DNA of 64,000 nt from Urophycis tenuis (GCA_036785325.1 JAXIVH010000134.1:201863-265862), one strand, 5' to 3'. Positions 9,901 to 19,450 are shown, counted from the first letter of the stretch. Numbers and translations: made by a program. Notes: generated by a model not told the origin, from the letters alone.

Positions 9901-12900
9901 GGCCCCACCGCTCCCGATGCCTCCTCCCCAGCACACGACGGCGAAGAAGGTGACACTGGCTACCACCGACTGGTAGAACATCCGTAGCAGCCTAGTGATC
10001 TGCGCCTCCTCAGGAAGAACAGTCTGCTCTGTCCCTTCCTGTAGAGGGCCTCGGTATTGTCAGACCAGTCCAGTTTGTTGTTTAGGTGCACCCCAAGAAA
10101 CTTGCAGGTATCCACCATCTCCACCTCTTCCCCCTTTATGGAAACCGGTAATGGGGGACTCTTCCTGCGTCTGAACTCCACCACCAGCTCCTTGGTTTTC
10201 CCTGTGTTGAGCTGAAGGTGGTTCCCGTCACACCATCCCACAAAGTTCTTCACCAGTTCCCTGTACTCCTCCTCCTCGTTGTCTGTGATGCATCCAACAA
10301 TGGAGGAGTCGTCCGAGAACTTCTGCAGGTGGCATGTTCGGGAGTTGTAGCAGAAATCCGAGGTGTAGAGGGTGAAAAGGAATGGTGAAAGTACAGTTCC
10401 CTGGGGTGTGCCGGTGTTGCTCGTCACCATGTCTGACAAGCAGTGTCGCAGTCTGACATACTGCGGTCTGTCCGTGAGGTAGTCCGTAATCCATGCCACC
10501 ATGTCAGGATCGACCTGCATCACCAGGAGCTTCTCAGCCAGCCGGTCTGGCTGGACGGTGTCAAAAGCACTGGAGAAGTCGAAGAACATGATTCTCACCA
10601 TGCTCTGTGGCCTCTCCAGGTGTGTGTAAGCTCTGTGAAGCAGGTAGATGATGGCATCCTCCACGCCGATGTGGGTCTGGTACGCAAACTGCAATGGGTC
10701 CAGGCAGTCGCGCGCCCTGGGCTTGAGATGGTCCAGAACCAATCTCTCAAAGGTCTTCATGACGTGTGACGTTAGTGCCACAGGTCTGAAGTCCCCTGGA
10801 GCGTTGGGACGACCCTTCTTCGGCACAGGGACTACGCAGGAAGTCTTCCATAGAGTTGGTACCTTTTTCAGCCTCAGGGAGAGGCCCAAAAGGTACACTC
10901 CTGCCAGCTGCTCCGCACAGATCTTGAGCACCCTCGGGCTGATGTCATCGGGTCCTCTGGCCTTGTTAGGCCTGATCCTTGTGAGCTGCCGTCTCACGTG
11001 GCTGGTGTTGATGGTTGGGGTTGTTATTACTGGGGTCACAGGTTTAACTCATCGGCCCATTCCTTTGTCCCCTCCTGTGATCCTCCGGCAGTTTTAATGC
11101 CGGTGATGGTTCTCACCCCTGCCCACACCTCTCGGGAGTTGTTCTGCTGCAGCTTCTCCTCTATCCTGATTTTGTAGCAGGCCTTAGCCCTCCTAAGTTC
11201 CCTCCTCAGCCGGTCATGTTTCTATTGTTCTCTACTACACAAGGTCATGTTTCTATGGTTCTCTACTACAACACAAGGTCATGTTTCTATGGTTCTCTAC
11301 TACACAAGGTCATGTTTGTGTAGTAGAGTAGGGGGAGGAGGGAGAGGAGGAGGAGAGAGGATAAAGGGGAACGCACCACAGACCCTACGGTTGGTGGACG
11401 ACCCGCTCTGTCCACCCGCTCTACACATTGAGATACTGCCACCCCTATTAATTGAGAAAGTACAAAAAGCTTCTGTATTCGTTAAGGATTTTCTTTCTGT
11501 TCAACAGGTGATTTGACCCGAGGCTTCATGTATTTCAACCAGAGTCTCTACTTTATTTCTCCTACTAAGAGGAACTGGACGGCCAGTCGAGATTACTGTT
11601 TGCAAAGAAATGCAGACCTGGTAGTTATCAACAGCAGGGAAGAACAGGTGACAGTGTGTGTGTGGGTGTTTGTGAGTGTGAGAGCGTGTGTGTGTTGTTA
11701 GCTGGGTTGTCATGACAACAGATACTAATCCTATTGGAAACAGGGGTTTGTCAGCAGTTTTAGGGGTTCTTCCTGGATCGGACTGAGTGGGCGAGACACA
11801 AAGGGGACCTTCAAGTGGGTGGATGGTACCGACATGACTTCAAGGTCAGGCTGAAGACTCAGCAGCATCTGTTCTCTGAGAGTGACAGAGTGGTATCACC
11901 TCAACACTGTGCTCAACGTTCTACTCCTTGTGGTTTTCAGTTGGAGACGCAGTGAACCACGCGATGGCGGTGGAGTAGAAGACTGTGTAGCATGCGATGG
12001 CAGATGGTCTGAAGAACCGTGTGACAGACTGCACCACGGGATCTGTGAGAAGGTCACAGAACATCTGGAAGCTGACCTGAAGAAAGAGGGTCTGTTGACT
12101 TTGTTTGTGTTCATGAGTGTAGAATTGTTCATCCTTTCTATTCTCTGTATACATATGCTATGAATGGAAAGGTGGTTGGATGTGTTTACCTCTGACCAGG
12201 GTCTGTGTCTGCTAGTGATGTCTGCTTTAGGTGTTTGCTTGATGGAACCGCCGTTTGTAAACTCGATGAAATGACACCTGCATCTGGTTCTCCCCACACC
12301 CCCACCCCACCCACTGGAGATGTACCAGTTTTCTAAAGCAAAAACTGACAAAGCAAAAGTCAGGAAATTAGTATAATGAAGGTCTATTCGGCTCATATTT
12401 GGCTATTATATTATAAGTTGAGATGGCAGATCAAATTGAGGATTCATTTGTGTATTCCATTTAGATTAAAGAACCAATCACCAAAATGCATAGTCAAAGT
12501 TTTAGTCTATAGAAAAGTAATCTTTCTTCATTCAGGCAAACCATTATTGAACAGAAAACTCAGTCAAGCTGAAATATTACAACAGTAAAATAAAGAGGCA
12601 AGTGACCATTAACAACAAATAAACAGGCATAGATGAGGCTATTATAAAACATCTTCAATCAAAAATAAAATCTTAAAATGAATGAAATTACAACGTACAT
12701 GTAATGTAAACAGTATTCTGTCCAACTAGGACAACAAATGAAAGATCTTCTGAAAAACATCCCCAGTGTGCGTTTATCTGTGTTTTGCGTACATGAGTTT
12801 TAATTGGAGCTGGTTTTGCGTTCTCCTCCACAAGCTCCTGACTCTTATCTCTGAGCTGGAGTGTCTTCCCCTCCCTGGGACTTTGTAGATGCTGCATATG

Positions 12901-14244
12901 CTATTTGTAATGGATATTTAATCACATATGAAAAGGCAGGCGAGAAAACTGGATCTGAATCTTCTGTGTCACCCTCTGGCTTTATGAGCGAGTGAAGGCC
13001 GTGTTTTGGTGCTGCATCTCCAGATACGTGTTGGACAACGTTGACTCACCTGGTCCTGGTTTCTTGTCTTCAGTGACGGACACAGAGGAGGAGGCCCCCA
13101 GCATCACAGCCTTCCACTCCAGTAGCACCGTGCTGCCCGTGGGCCACGCGGCCCGCTTCAGCTGTGATGCCAGCGGCACTCCTGAGCCCACCGTGGAGTG
13201 GCTGCACGACGGCCGGCCTCTGAAGAGGGGCGGCACGGACCCCCGATGGGAGCCTGCGGCCTGGGTGGAGAGGGGCTTCCTCTTGTTCAGAGGCCTGAGG
13301 TCTGGTGTGAACACGGTCTGCTGCGTGGCCAGCAACAGGGCTGGCACGGCCAATCACACTGCTCAGCTGATTGTCTTTGGTAAGATCTGGATCCAATGTA
13401 TTGTATAGTATGTTGATGTATTCATAACATTGTAGATATGTTTATAACATTCTTGTTGACATATTTACAACATTCTTGTCAATGCATACATAATATTGTT
13501 GTTTATGTATTATTAACATTGTTGTGTGTATAAATAAATAACATTTCTGTTGGTATATTCATACTATTCTTGTTCCTGTTCATTCTCATTAGCTCAATAT
13601 TACACCAGACGTCTGCTTTGTGGGGAAACACCTCATCAGTGTGTTTCTGTGTGTTCAGCAGCCTAATCATGTCTTGTTGTCCCTCAGATGCCTGTGAACT
13701 CACACTGGACCCAAACACAGCCCACAGAGAACTCTCTCTGTCTGAGGACAACAGAAAGGTGACGGTGGTTAGAGAGCAGCAGTCGTATCCTGATCACCCA
13801 GAGAGATTTGACTCCTGGCCCCAGGTGTTGTGTAGAGAGGCTCTGACTGGCCGCTGTTACTGGGAGGTAGAGTGGAAAGGACCTGTTGGTATAGGAGTGA
13901 CATACAGAGGAATCACAAGGACAGGAGAGGGTGATGACAGCAGCCTTGGATGGAACAACAAGTCCTGGAGTCTTTATTGTTATGATGATGGTTACTCTGC
14001 CTGGTACAACAATAGTAAAACAGACATACATCTCCCCCCCGCTGGCTCTAACAGAGTAGGAGTGTATCTGGACCGGCCTGCTGGCACTCTGTCCTTCTAC
14101 AGAGTGTCCCCAGATGTAGGAGGGTCCTCAGACACACTGACACACATCCACACCTTCAGGTCCACATTCACCCAGGAGGACCTCCTCCCTGGGTTTGGGT
14201 TATGGGGGGATGTTGGTAACTCAGTGTCTCTGTGTCGGTTGTAG
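5486..14244 (+). CDS. gene 1: type II membrane CTLD-Ig-B30.2 protein (eight exons)
   Basis: Exons by splice site: 5486-5576, 7478-7549, 7771-7815, 11508-11647, 11744-11844, 11941-12089, 13074-13379, 13688-14244. Together they give 486 aa with an unbroken frame. Residues 1-32 are an acidic then arginine-rich cytoplasmic tail without tyrosine, so there is no ITIM or ITAM. Residues 37-54 are the only hydrophobic membrane segment, and 55-69 a short stalk. About 70-187 form a C-type lectin domain, 207-301 an I-set-like Ig domain and 302-486 a PRY-SPRY domain. The start is the first ATG after the TATA box. All introns are GT-AG. The inferred role is a cell-surface recognition receptor with the lectin, Ig and B30.2 domains outside the cell. 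The ligand is unknown. Copy-specific features are Cys168 (Trp in the others) and Phe271. Certainty is high for the domains, moderate for exons 1-3. Confidence 0.8.
5773..6045 (+). mobile_element. tRNA-derived SINE (family C) in intron 1, unit 1
   Basis: The head 'cggcctactggttagggc' (A box) and 'gccggttcgaaccccgacc' (strong B box) are followed by a body with 'tgcccttgagcaaggc'. The tail is 'gataaatgcagagaccaaat', then ttccctcacgggatc and a ttatac-rich end. It differs from family A in the tRNA head. It occurs at the same intronic place in all four genes, so it predates the duplications. Confidence 0.75.
6231..6842. mobile_element. long-inverted-repeat (foldback) element in intron 1 of gene 1
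   Basis: The left arm 6231-6470 and right arm 6591-6842 are near-perfect reverse complements (about 240 and 252 bp) around a 120-bp spacer. Both outer ends read GTGACGTCAC, itself palindromic, so they may be terminal repeats or a target duplication. The left arm lacks an 11-bp piece (gctgcatctta) present in the right. There is no transposase frame. Copies 3 and 4 lack it completely and copy 2 has a deleted form. It therefore behaves as a non-autonomous insertion. Confidence 0.75.
6843..6921 (+). repeat. (TG)n microsatellite
   Basis: About 80 bp of almost pure TG separates the foldback element from the next SINE. The corresponding tract in unit 2 (22447-22502) is shorter and interrupted. Confidence 0.9.
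6922..7140 (+). mobile_element. tRNA-derived SINE (family A relative, 'ggcagtagctcag' head), unit 1
   Basis: The head is ggcagtagctcagtgg with the B-box-like 'ggcggttcgatcc'. It shares the body of family A and ends with 'gctgctatgtaccatagg' and 'atgtgtcaaatgaacac'. That tail supplies the repeat unit of the border minisatellites. Confidence 0.7.
7310..7410 (-). mobile_element. LINE C-terminal fragment, antisense
   Basis: On the minus strand this reads like the end of a LINE reverse transcriptase (for example 'ESLPIFKKDLKTLTENT'). It is only about 100 bp and is conserved in intron 1 of all copies. Confidence 0.35.
7434..7477 (+). promoter_or_regulatory. TG tract at the acceptor of the transmembrane exon, gene 1
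   Basis: A (TG)n run ends 15-20 nt before the AG acceptor of exon 2 (cctgctcctgaacag). UG repeats at 3' splice sites are known binding sites for TDP-43/CELF-type regulators, as in CFTR exon 9. The exon is 72 nt and phase 1-1, so skipping keeps the frame and removes the membrane anchor. Regulation is inferred. Confidence 0.4.
7478..7549 (+). CDS. gene 1 exon 2: signal-anchor segment
   Basis: Encodes residues 31-54, with the hydrophobic run IATLSFGLLCILIISL. A lysine precedes it and an arginine follows it, and there is no charged residue in the centre. The acceptor is gaacag and the donor is A|GTGAGT. The exon is nearly unchanged in the other copies. Confidence 0.7.
8060..8073 (+). promoter_or_regulatory. 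CTCF-like site in intron 3, gene 1
   Basis: CCAGCAGGGGGAGC resembles the vertebrate CTCF core (CCAnCAGGGGGCGC). The same 14 bases occur at 23650-23663, 41075-41088 and 53886-53899. A motif match alone is weak evidence of binding. Confidence 0.35.
8465..8746 (+). repeat. 31-bp minisatellite in intron 3, left part, unit 1
   Basis: Repeats of ggttctctactacacaagg + tcatgtttctat, with shorter variants carrying 'ctactaggttt'. It is interrupted by the Rex1 cluster and resumes at 11217. The open frames that run through it come from repeat periodicity, not from genes. Confidence 0.8.
8747..11216 (-). mobile_element. Rex1/Babar-type LINE cluster inside the minisatellite, unit 1
   Basis: The element lies antisense to the host gene. 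The 3' end at the left carries (AAGAT)n followed by 'attcctttattaatccc', the Rex1-like tail. Two related C-terminal ends lie in tandem (about 8747-9600 and 9600-9990), which suggests one element inserted beside or into an older one. The RT region follows at 9960-11039. The 5' end is truncated at about 11216, where the minisatellite resumes. Relative to unit 4 it lacks about 230 bp near 11040, with acaggt at both deletion ends in unit 4. Confidence 0.7.
9960..11039 (-). pseudogene. Rex1-like reverse transcriptase, truncated (unit 1)
   Basis: 359 residues with RT landmarks: RPNKARGPDDISP, PVPKKGRPNAPGDFRPVALT, FFDFSSAFDTVQP (motif A), GTPQGTVLSPFLFTLY (motif B) and the FSDDSSIV active-site box (motif C, FxDD type). 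The family copies the element RNA at the target site. The N-terminal part is lost by the deletion at about 11040. The frame changes near 9995, where about 15 bp are missing relative to the unit 4 copy. No endonuclease domain remains. It is a dead element carried in intron 3. Confidence 0.75.
11217..11322 (+). repeat. 31-bp minisatellite in intron 3, right part, unit 1
   Basis: Three to four copies resume immediately after the Rex1 cluster, confirming that the LINE entered the array. Confidence 0.75.
11323..11445. repeat. GGA-rich tract plus antisense SINE fragment
   Basis: A purine tract (ggaggagg type) at about 11330-11365 is followed at about 11378-11437 by the reverse complement of the SINE tRNA head (ggtggacgacccgctctgtc). 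The block sits 70-180 bp before the first lectin exon and recurs in all copies. The purine run is longer in units 3 and 4. Confidence 0.6.
11508..12089 (+). CDS. gene 1 exons 4-6: C-type lectin domain
   Basis: Exons 11508-11647, 11744-11844 and 11941-12089 (phases 1-0, 0-2, 2-1) encode residues 70-199. Visible family features are W93..SRDYC100, ADLVVINSREEQ, SWIGLS, GTFKWVDGT, EDC165, C177 and GIC185. The cysteines are therefore the canonical pairs C100-C185 and C165-C177. The calcium/sugar motif EPN is changed to EPR (155-157) and the WND position reads WSE, so classical calcium-dependent sugar binding is doubtful. N80-Q-S and N92-W-T are possible glycosylation sites. The two 96-bp introns are unusually short. 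Confidence 0.85.
12090..13073. other. intron 6 of gene 1
   Basis: A non-coding 984-bp intron. It contains a small exon-like piece (acceptor near 12535) that ends in an in-frame TAA in this copy; see the unit 2 note. The rest is AT-rich, with no recognised repeat. Confidence 0.5.
13074..13379 (+). CDS. gene 1 exon 7: I-set-like Ig domain
   Basis: A 306-nt symmetric exon (phase 1-1), residues 200-301. Ig landmarks are G223, the ARFSCDASG strand with C230, EW242 (core Trp), DGRPL, LLFRGLRSG, C282/C283 and ASNRAGTA; the usual tyrosine before the second cysteine is absent. The wording resembles I-set domains of muscle and adhesion proteins more than V-type receptors. The exon is markedly GC-rich against AT-rich introns. 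N293-H-T is a possible glycosylation site. Confidence 0.85.
13688..14244 (+). CDS. gene 1 exon 8: PRY-SPRY (B30.2) domain
   Basis: The terminal exon gives residues 302-486. PRY: CELTLDPNTAHRELSLSED. SPRY: LTGRCYWEVEW, IGVTYRGI, KSWSLYCYDDGYSAWYNN, VGVYLDRPAGTLSFYRVS, LLPGFGLW. This is a full-length B30.2. In TRIM, butyrophilin and fish NLR-type proteins this domain binds ligands through its loops, and its best-known locations are cytosolic. Here the upstream signal-anchor predicts an extracellular position. It is nearly identical to copy 3 (two differences). Confidence 0.9.
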
Positions 14245-14372
<128 letters not shown>

Positions 14373-14760
14373 GGTAAGAGTTATAATCTGAGCTTTGTGG
14401 GGGCCTAAAAATGACAGAGAGTGAGAGAGAGAAGATGGCACAAAGCCAGTATTGAGATATTATGCCAAGGAGACCCATTGCTCAAGGAGAGAACACAGTT
14501 CAGCCCTTTCTTTATCATTTGGAATATTGATGCCGTTACTGTAATCTTGTTCAGTGTAGCCCTCTTATACTCCCACTTTCTAGTCATTACATGAATGCTA
14601 GAATACATATAATAGCTGCTACTTCCTCATTAAATTGAAAAACATGATTTGTGATTCAAATACTGGTTGTTGGTGATGTAATGTGAACCCCCACAGATGT
14701 CTGATTTTACTGTTTTCATGTGAGCTCAGAGCCCTCCTTATGGGAGCTCAGTTCCCACAT

Positions 14761-15182
14761 ACTATAGTACACACAGTACACACACATAGTACACATACAT
14801 AGTACACACACAGTACACACACATAGTACACATAAATAGTATACACACACAGTTCACACACATAGTACACATACATAGTACACACACAGTACACACACAT
14901 AGTACACATACATAGTACACACAGTACACACACATAGTACACATACATAGTATACACACACAGTACACACACATAGTACACATACATAGTACACACAGTA
15001 CACACACATAGTACACATACATAGTACACACACAGTACACACACATAGTACACATACATAGTATACACACACAGTACACACAGTACACACACATAGTACA
15101 CATGTATAGTACACACACAGTACACACACATAGTACACATATATAGTACACACACAGTACACACACATAGTACACACATAGT
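14761..15182 (+). repeat. GTACACA-type satellite, unit 1
   Basis: Higher-order repeats of 'catagtacacatacatagta' and 'cacacagtacacacacatag'. On the minus strand these stay open in several frames and give spurious Cys/Tyr/Val peptides. About 420 bp here, almost identical to unit 3. Confidence 0.9.
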
Positions 15183-15663
15183 AATAAGATAAGATTAGAT
15201 AAGATATTCCTTTATTAATCCCCCTTTGGAGAAATTCACAGTGACCAGCAGTACAGTGGGATAAAGGAGTGCACTAAAAAACAGAGTATAAACAATAAAC
15301 AATAAATAGATTTACATTATATGAGAGCTCTTAGAATCAAATCAAATGAAAACCTACTATATACATACATAGTAATCATCCTATTGAAGGTGAACTGTGC
15401 AATTGGTTGATGAGTCTGACTAAGGTGTAAATATGAATATAAATGTGCAGATGTAAATTTTGCAAAGTAAATGTGCACATGTAGAGGATTTCACAGGTAA
15501 TGTAAGAAGACATAAATAACGCAAGGTTTAGGCAACAGTCCTGAGGTGTGGGGTGTGGTGTTCAGTCCATTATCAGGAGGTTTTGGGGCTTTCAAGATGT
15601 TGGGAGCCGGTGGTTGAGGTGTGGTAGAGTCTGATGGCTGATGGGATGAAAGAGCCTCCCAAG
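15183..15663 (-). mobile_element. truncated Rex1 3' end, unit 1
   Basis: Starts with (AAGAT)n and 'attcctttattaatcccc', like the tail of the intron 3 element. It ends at 'gggatgaaagagcctcccaa', corresponding to the SFIPSAIRLYHTSTTGS-like C-terminus on the minus strand. It has no RT core. Confidence 0.65.
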
Positions 15664-15850
15664 TACACACACACAGTCCACACAATTAGTATACACACAC
15701 AGTACACACAAACACACACCTGCACATAATTCATATAGACACACACATACACACATTGTAAACACACACATCATCCATCCATCCATCCATACATACATAC
15801 ACACATGCACACACACAGAACACACAATCATACATGCATGAAAAATACAC
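15664..15850 (+). repeat. CA-rich and (ATCC)n low-complexity sequence
   Basis: Degenerate ACAC sequence with an (ATCC)n/(ATAC)n run near 15770-15800. No gene. Confidence 0.7.
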
Positions 15851-15856
15851 ACTGTA

Positions 15857-16500
15857 TTGTGGTTGATTTAAATACATACACTCAGCTATACTCCAAATGC
15901 TTCATGCTTTTTGGGCCTCTGAAAAGTTTAGAATGATAAGCCATGAAAGAAATTGGCTTTGAAGATTTTCCCTAGGTTCATTATACAGGTTGTACAAATA
16001 GTTTATATATAATGTAACATGTATTTACAATATTGATTCATTGTAAATCAAAACACGTTTATACTATAATATTTTGTATATTTTTAGACATGAACAGTTT
16101 TGTACTAAAGAGCGCTGACATCATTTTGTATTTTGATAAGCCTGAATTAAAGCAGATGTAATATGATGTTCATAATGACAAAAGATAATGATGTTGTGAA
16201 TCCCTTTGTAATGAATATTGATTCCTCATGTTCTGTTGGGAACAACATGGCAGCAGAACATGTTCAGTTATTAACCATATGTGCACACCTGTTTAGGATT
16301 TGTAATGTCTGCTACTTCTATTATTTTAGTTCCTCTCTCTATTGTGTAAATGTAATGGACTATTTTAGTGTTGCATTTGTTGATTGTTGCATAATGGTAA
16401 TAAACAACTCAGTGGACCATCTGAATGTTCTGGAGTGTTCAGAAGATGATTCTTTTGGTTTTCATTATAATGCTAACACAAGCGTCTTAAGAAAAGGACA
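15857..16500 (+). other. conserved 3' block, candidate distal 3' UTR of gene 1
   Basis: Well conserved in all units, without repeat structure. It contains ATTAAA near 16145 and AATAAA at 16399-16404, plausible poly-A signals. If these are used, the 3' UTR would be about 2.2 kb and would include the CA tract and satellite. A 113-residue frame (16163-16504) is present in each copy but resembles no family I know. Confidence 0.35.
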
Positions 16501-16511
16501 ATAATAATAAT

Positions 16512-16558
<47 letters not shown>
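16501..16558 (+). repeat. (TAA)n microsatellite, unit 1
   Basis: About 58 bp of ATA/TAA repeats after the conserved 3' block, of variable length between units. Confidence 0.9.
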
Positions 16559-16559
<1 letters not shown>

Positions 16560-16727
16560 TAGAAAATGTAATTCCACACGAGGAATTACTTGTGCATAGG
16601 AATGCCCGTGATCATTGATTTGAATTCAGTTGAGGCTGCCTGAGCTGGAAAGCAATTAGCGGAGTCAATCGTAATAATTGGAAATCTAGGCTCCCTGTTA
16701 TCTCTATGAGTTTATTTGCTTTTTGTT

Positions 16728-17245
16728 CATTTGACCCGTTATATGGTACATAGAAGCAGTGGGGCTGCTGTGTTCATTTGACCCATTCTATGGTACATAG
16801 GAGCAGTGGGGCTGCTGTGTTCATTTGACCCATCCTATGGTACATAGGAGCAGTGGGGCTGCTGTGTTCATTTGACTCATCCTATGGTACATAGGAGCAG
16901 TGGGCTGCTGTGTTCATTTGACCCATCCTTTGGTACATAGGAGCAGTGGGGCTGCTGTGTTCATTTGACCCATCCTATGGTACATAGGAGCAGTGGGGCT
17001 GCTGTGTTCATTTGACCCATCCTATGGTACATAGGAGCAGTGGGGCTGCTGTGTTCATTTGACCCATCCTATGGTACATAGGAGCAGTGGGGCTGCTGTG
17101 TTCATTTGACCCATCCTATGGTACATAGGAGCAGTGGGGCAGTGGGCCCCCAACTTGCTCCACGGGCTGCTGAACATAGCAGATGAACATCAAATGAACA
17201 CAGCAGCCCCACTGTTCCTATGTACCATAGGATGGGTCAAATGCA
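16728..17245. repeat. border minisatellite between units 1 and 2, inverted then direct
   Basis: About nine repeats on the minus strand (gttcatttgacccatcctat...) at 16728-17140 are followed by a SINE shard (ccccaacttgctccacgggc) and one plus-strand repeat at about 17190-17245. The opposite orientations could pair. Confidence 0.8.
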
Positions 17246-17275
17246 GACAACCAATCCCCTCCACCCCCTTCCCTT

Positions 17276-17512
17276 GGGGCGACGATGGCTCAGTGGTTAG
17301 AGCGGGTGGACAGAGCGGGTCGTCCACCAACCGTAGGGTCGCTGGTTCGATCCCCTCGATTCCCCTCCGCCAACTGTCCGCATGTTGAAGTGTCCTTGAG
17401 CAAGACACTGAACCCCAACTTGCCCCCCCGGGCTGAACATATAAGTGACCCAATAGGATGGGTCAAATGCAGAGAACAAATTTCCCCGCTGTGGGATGAA
17501 TAAAGAACTGTG
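17276..17512 (+). mobile_element. SINE family A, start of unit 2
   Basis: Same element as at 1685, with the private variants 'gtcgctggttcgatcc' and 'gaacatataagtgac' shared only with unit 4. Confidence 0.75.
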
Positions 17513-18169
17513 TTTGTTAGACATACCCCATCTGTGTTGGCACTGGAACTCATTTCCACCATACATCACAACCATCATTCACAAGTATACCTTTTAAAAT
17601 GAAATGACTCCTCTGAATCTGGGTAGTGTCATGGACAATAACTAGGGTTGCCAACCATCCCTTGAAAAAACAGAATCGTCCCGTATTGAGCTGAAAAGGG
17701 ACGCGCTTTGTCCCATATTACTGTGAGAGTCAAACAATAGTCAGGAAAAATGCCAATGGAAAATGAATAACAGGGCGCTTTATATGAACATTTACGGTAA
17801 AGTTATTCCCAGGCCCTGTCCTTCCTTATTCAGTTAATTTTGTTATTTTGTATTGAAGTGAATTGCTGGATATTCATTTGTTTATATATATAAAAAATAT
17901 GTAAAAAATATATAAAAAATATATAAATATATAAAAATGTATAAAAATATATATTTTTATATAAAAATATGCATCTAATTCATTTCAGCTTTGAGTCAAA
18001 CAGTTAAAAAATTGTTTAGCCCACAAAAAAAAAAAAAAAAAAAAAAAATTAATCACGTCAGGAATGGTGATGGCAATGGGGTCAACCGGACCTGCCAATG
18101 AGGTGTCCCTTATTTAACTGACCCTTTTATTACTTTGTATCCAAGATAACCAACCCTTCCAGTGGTCTA
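17513..18169. other. AT-rich spacer with TATA/poly-A runs, unit 2
   Basis: Contains an AT tract at 17881-17968 and poly-A near 18027-18049. The AT tract is shared only with unit 4 (about 48641-48728). No gene. Confidence 0.5.
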
Positions 18170-18976
18170 TCCAGATGATACTTTACTGTCTGTTGATTCC
18201 TCTGTGGCCTCTGAGGCCTACAGAGTCCAGTTGTGTTCAGTTGTACTACTACTTGTGTGCTACAGTTGTTTCTGTAGTACAGACAAAACATGACGTTGGC
18301 ATCAAATTCAAGATCAGTCAAAGCAGTTAATGGAACTGCCCCGACCTACCTCCAAACATTAGTGAAACCCCACGCCCCTGCTCGAGCACTCTGCTCAACT
18401 ACCTCAGCTGGTCGACTGGTACCTCCATCACTAAAAGAAGGGAAAAGTTTGCAAGATCACTCTCTCAACTCTTCTCAAGACGACACACTCTTTGACACTC
18501 TGATGACCATGGCAGATAGGAGGATGCTGTCCAGGCTACAGACTATCTTGGACAATGCCTCTCACCCTCTCTTTTCCACCCTGGCCCAGCAGAGGAGTAC
18601 CTTTAGCAGAAAACTCTTCTCACTGAGAATAACCACAGAGCGACGCAGGAAATAACTCCTGCCCTTTGGTCATCAAACTGTATAATTCGTCATTATCATC
18701 TCAGTAATGACTGCATAACCGGTCGTTCCTCTTACCTAATCTTACATGCTACATCTTTGTGTATGCTATTTACTTTTATAGTGTATGCCTAGATGTATGT
18801 ACATTTATGTATTTTTTTGGATATTGTTAGGTAGGTTTATATTATATATCTATATATTTTAACACTCTACTATACATAGAGTGTCAGCCTTTTCTTTTTT
18901 TTCCCCAGAGTATTGTAAAAAATGCAATTTCTCTAAGGGATCATTAAAGTATTTCTGTCTGTCTGTCTGTCTTCTC
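18170..18976 (+). mobile_element. LINE 3'-end remnant, unit 2
   Basis: Counterpart of 2511-3310 with a small deletion (AYKAVNG context reads QSKAVNG) and the same (CTGT)n end. It has no RT core. Confidence 0.55.
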
Positions 18977-19237
18977 CATTTTGGCACCGCAGTGGTGGAA
19001 ATGAGGTCCCTACCAATGTCAGGACTGTCAGGAGTCACTCACCGTCTTCTGGAAGAGACTCAACACCCACTTGTTCAGATGCATACCCTCTATGCATACT
19101 TCATCCTTAAAAAAAAAAAAAGGACTTTCCAACTCTTATTGCTGCGCAGTTCTTCATCAATGCTGTAAAACACAGAACTGTGCCTTTTGCTTGCTGCAAC
19201 AATCATAACTTGATGTACTAAACCAGCCTCTGGTATT

Positions 19238-19450
19238 GTGATTTCAGGGCTGGGTATGACTCAAACAGTGGCAAAGGTTCAACATGAATTTCAGAGACAC
19301 AAGGTGAATGAACATGCACTCTGGAGGTGGTTCATGAAGCATCTGTGGGACAAAGTTGGTAATGATGAAATGGTACAGAAGTCATACCTTATAGGGTCTG
19401 GTTTATCTCACTTACAAGAGATAGTTAAGAGTCAGTTGCGGTGAATTTAA
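19238..19450 (+). other. conserved unrecognised block, longest frame in unit 2
   Basis: A 68-residue open frame that is shortened in the other units. It has no recognised domain and sits just before the LTR-like block. Confidence 0.3.

Noticed and set aside
12982..13396. Minus-strand frames opposite the Ig exon (also in the other copies)
   Set aside because: They are shadows produced by the GC-rich coding exon. The plus strand has the domain, splice sites and phases.
13570..13687. Using the ATG at 13570 as the true start of the B30.2 protein
   Set aside because: The acceptor at 13687 and matching phase with the Ig donor explain the exon better. It is kept only as a possible alternative start.
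16163..16504. 113-residue plus-strand frame repeated in every unit (30506, 46924, 62463)
   Set aside because: It has no known domain, lies in the candidate 3' UTR, and its low-complexity end runs into the TAA repeat. Its conservation is no better than the surrounding duplicated DNA.
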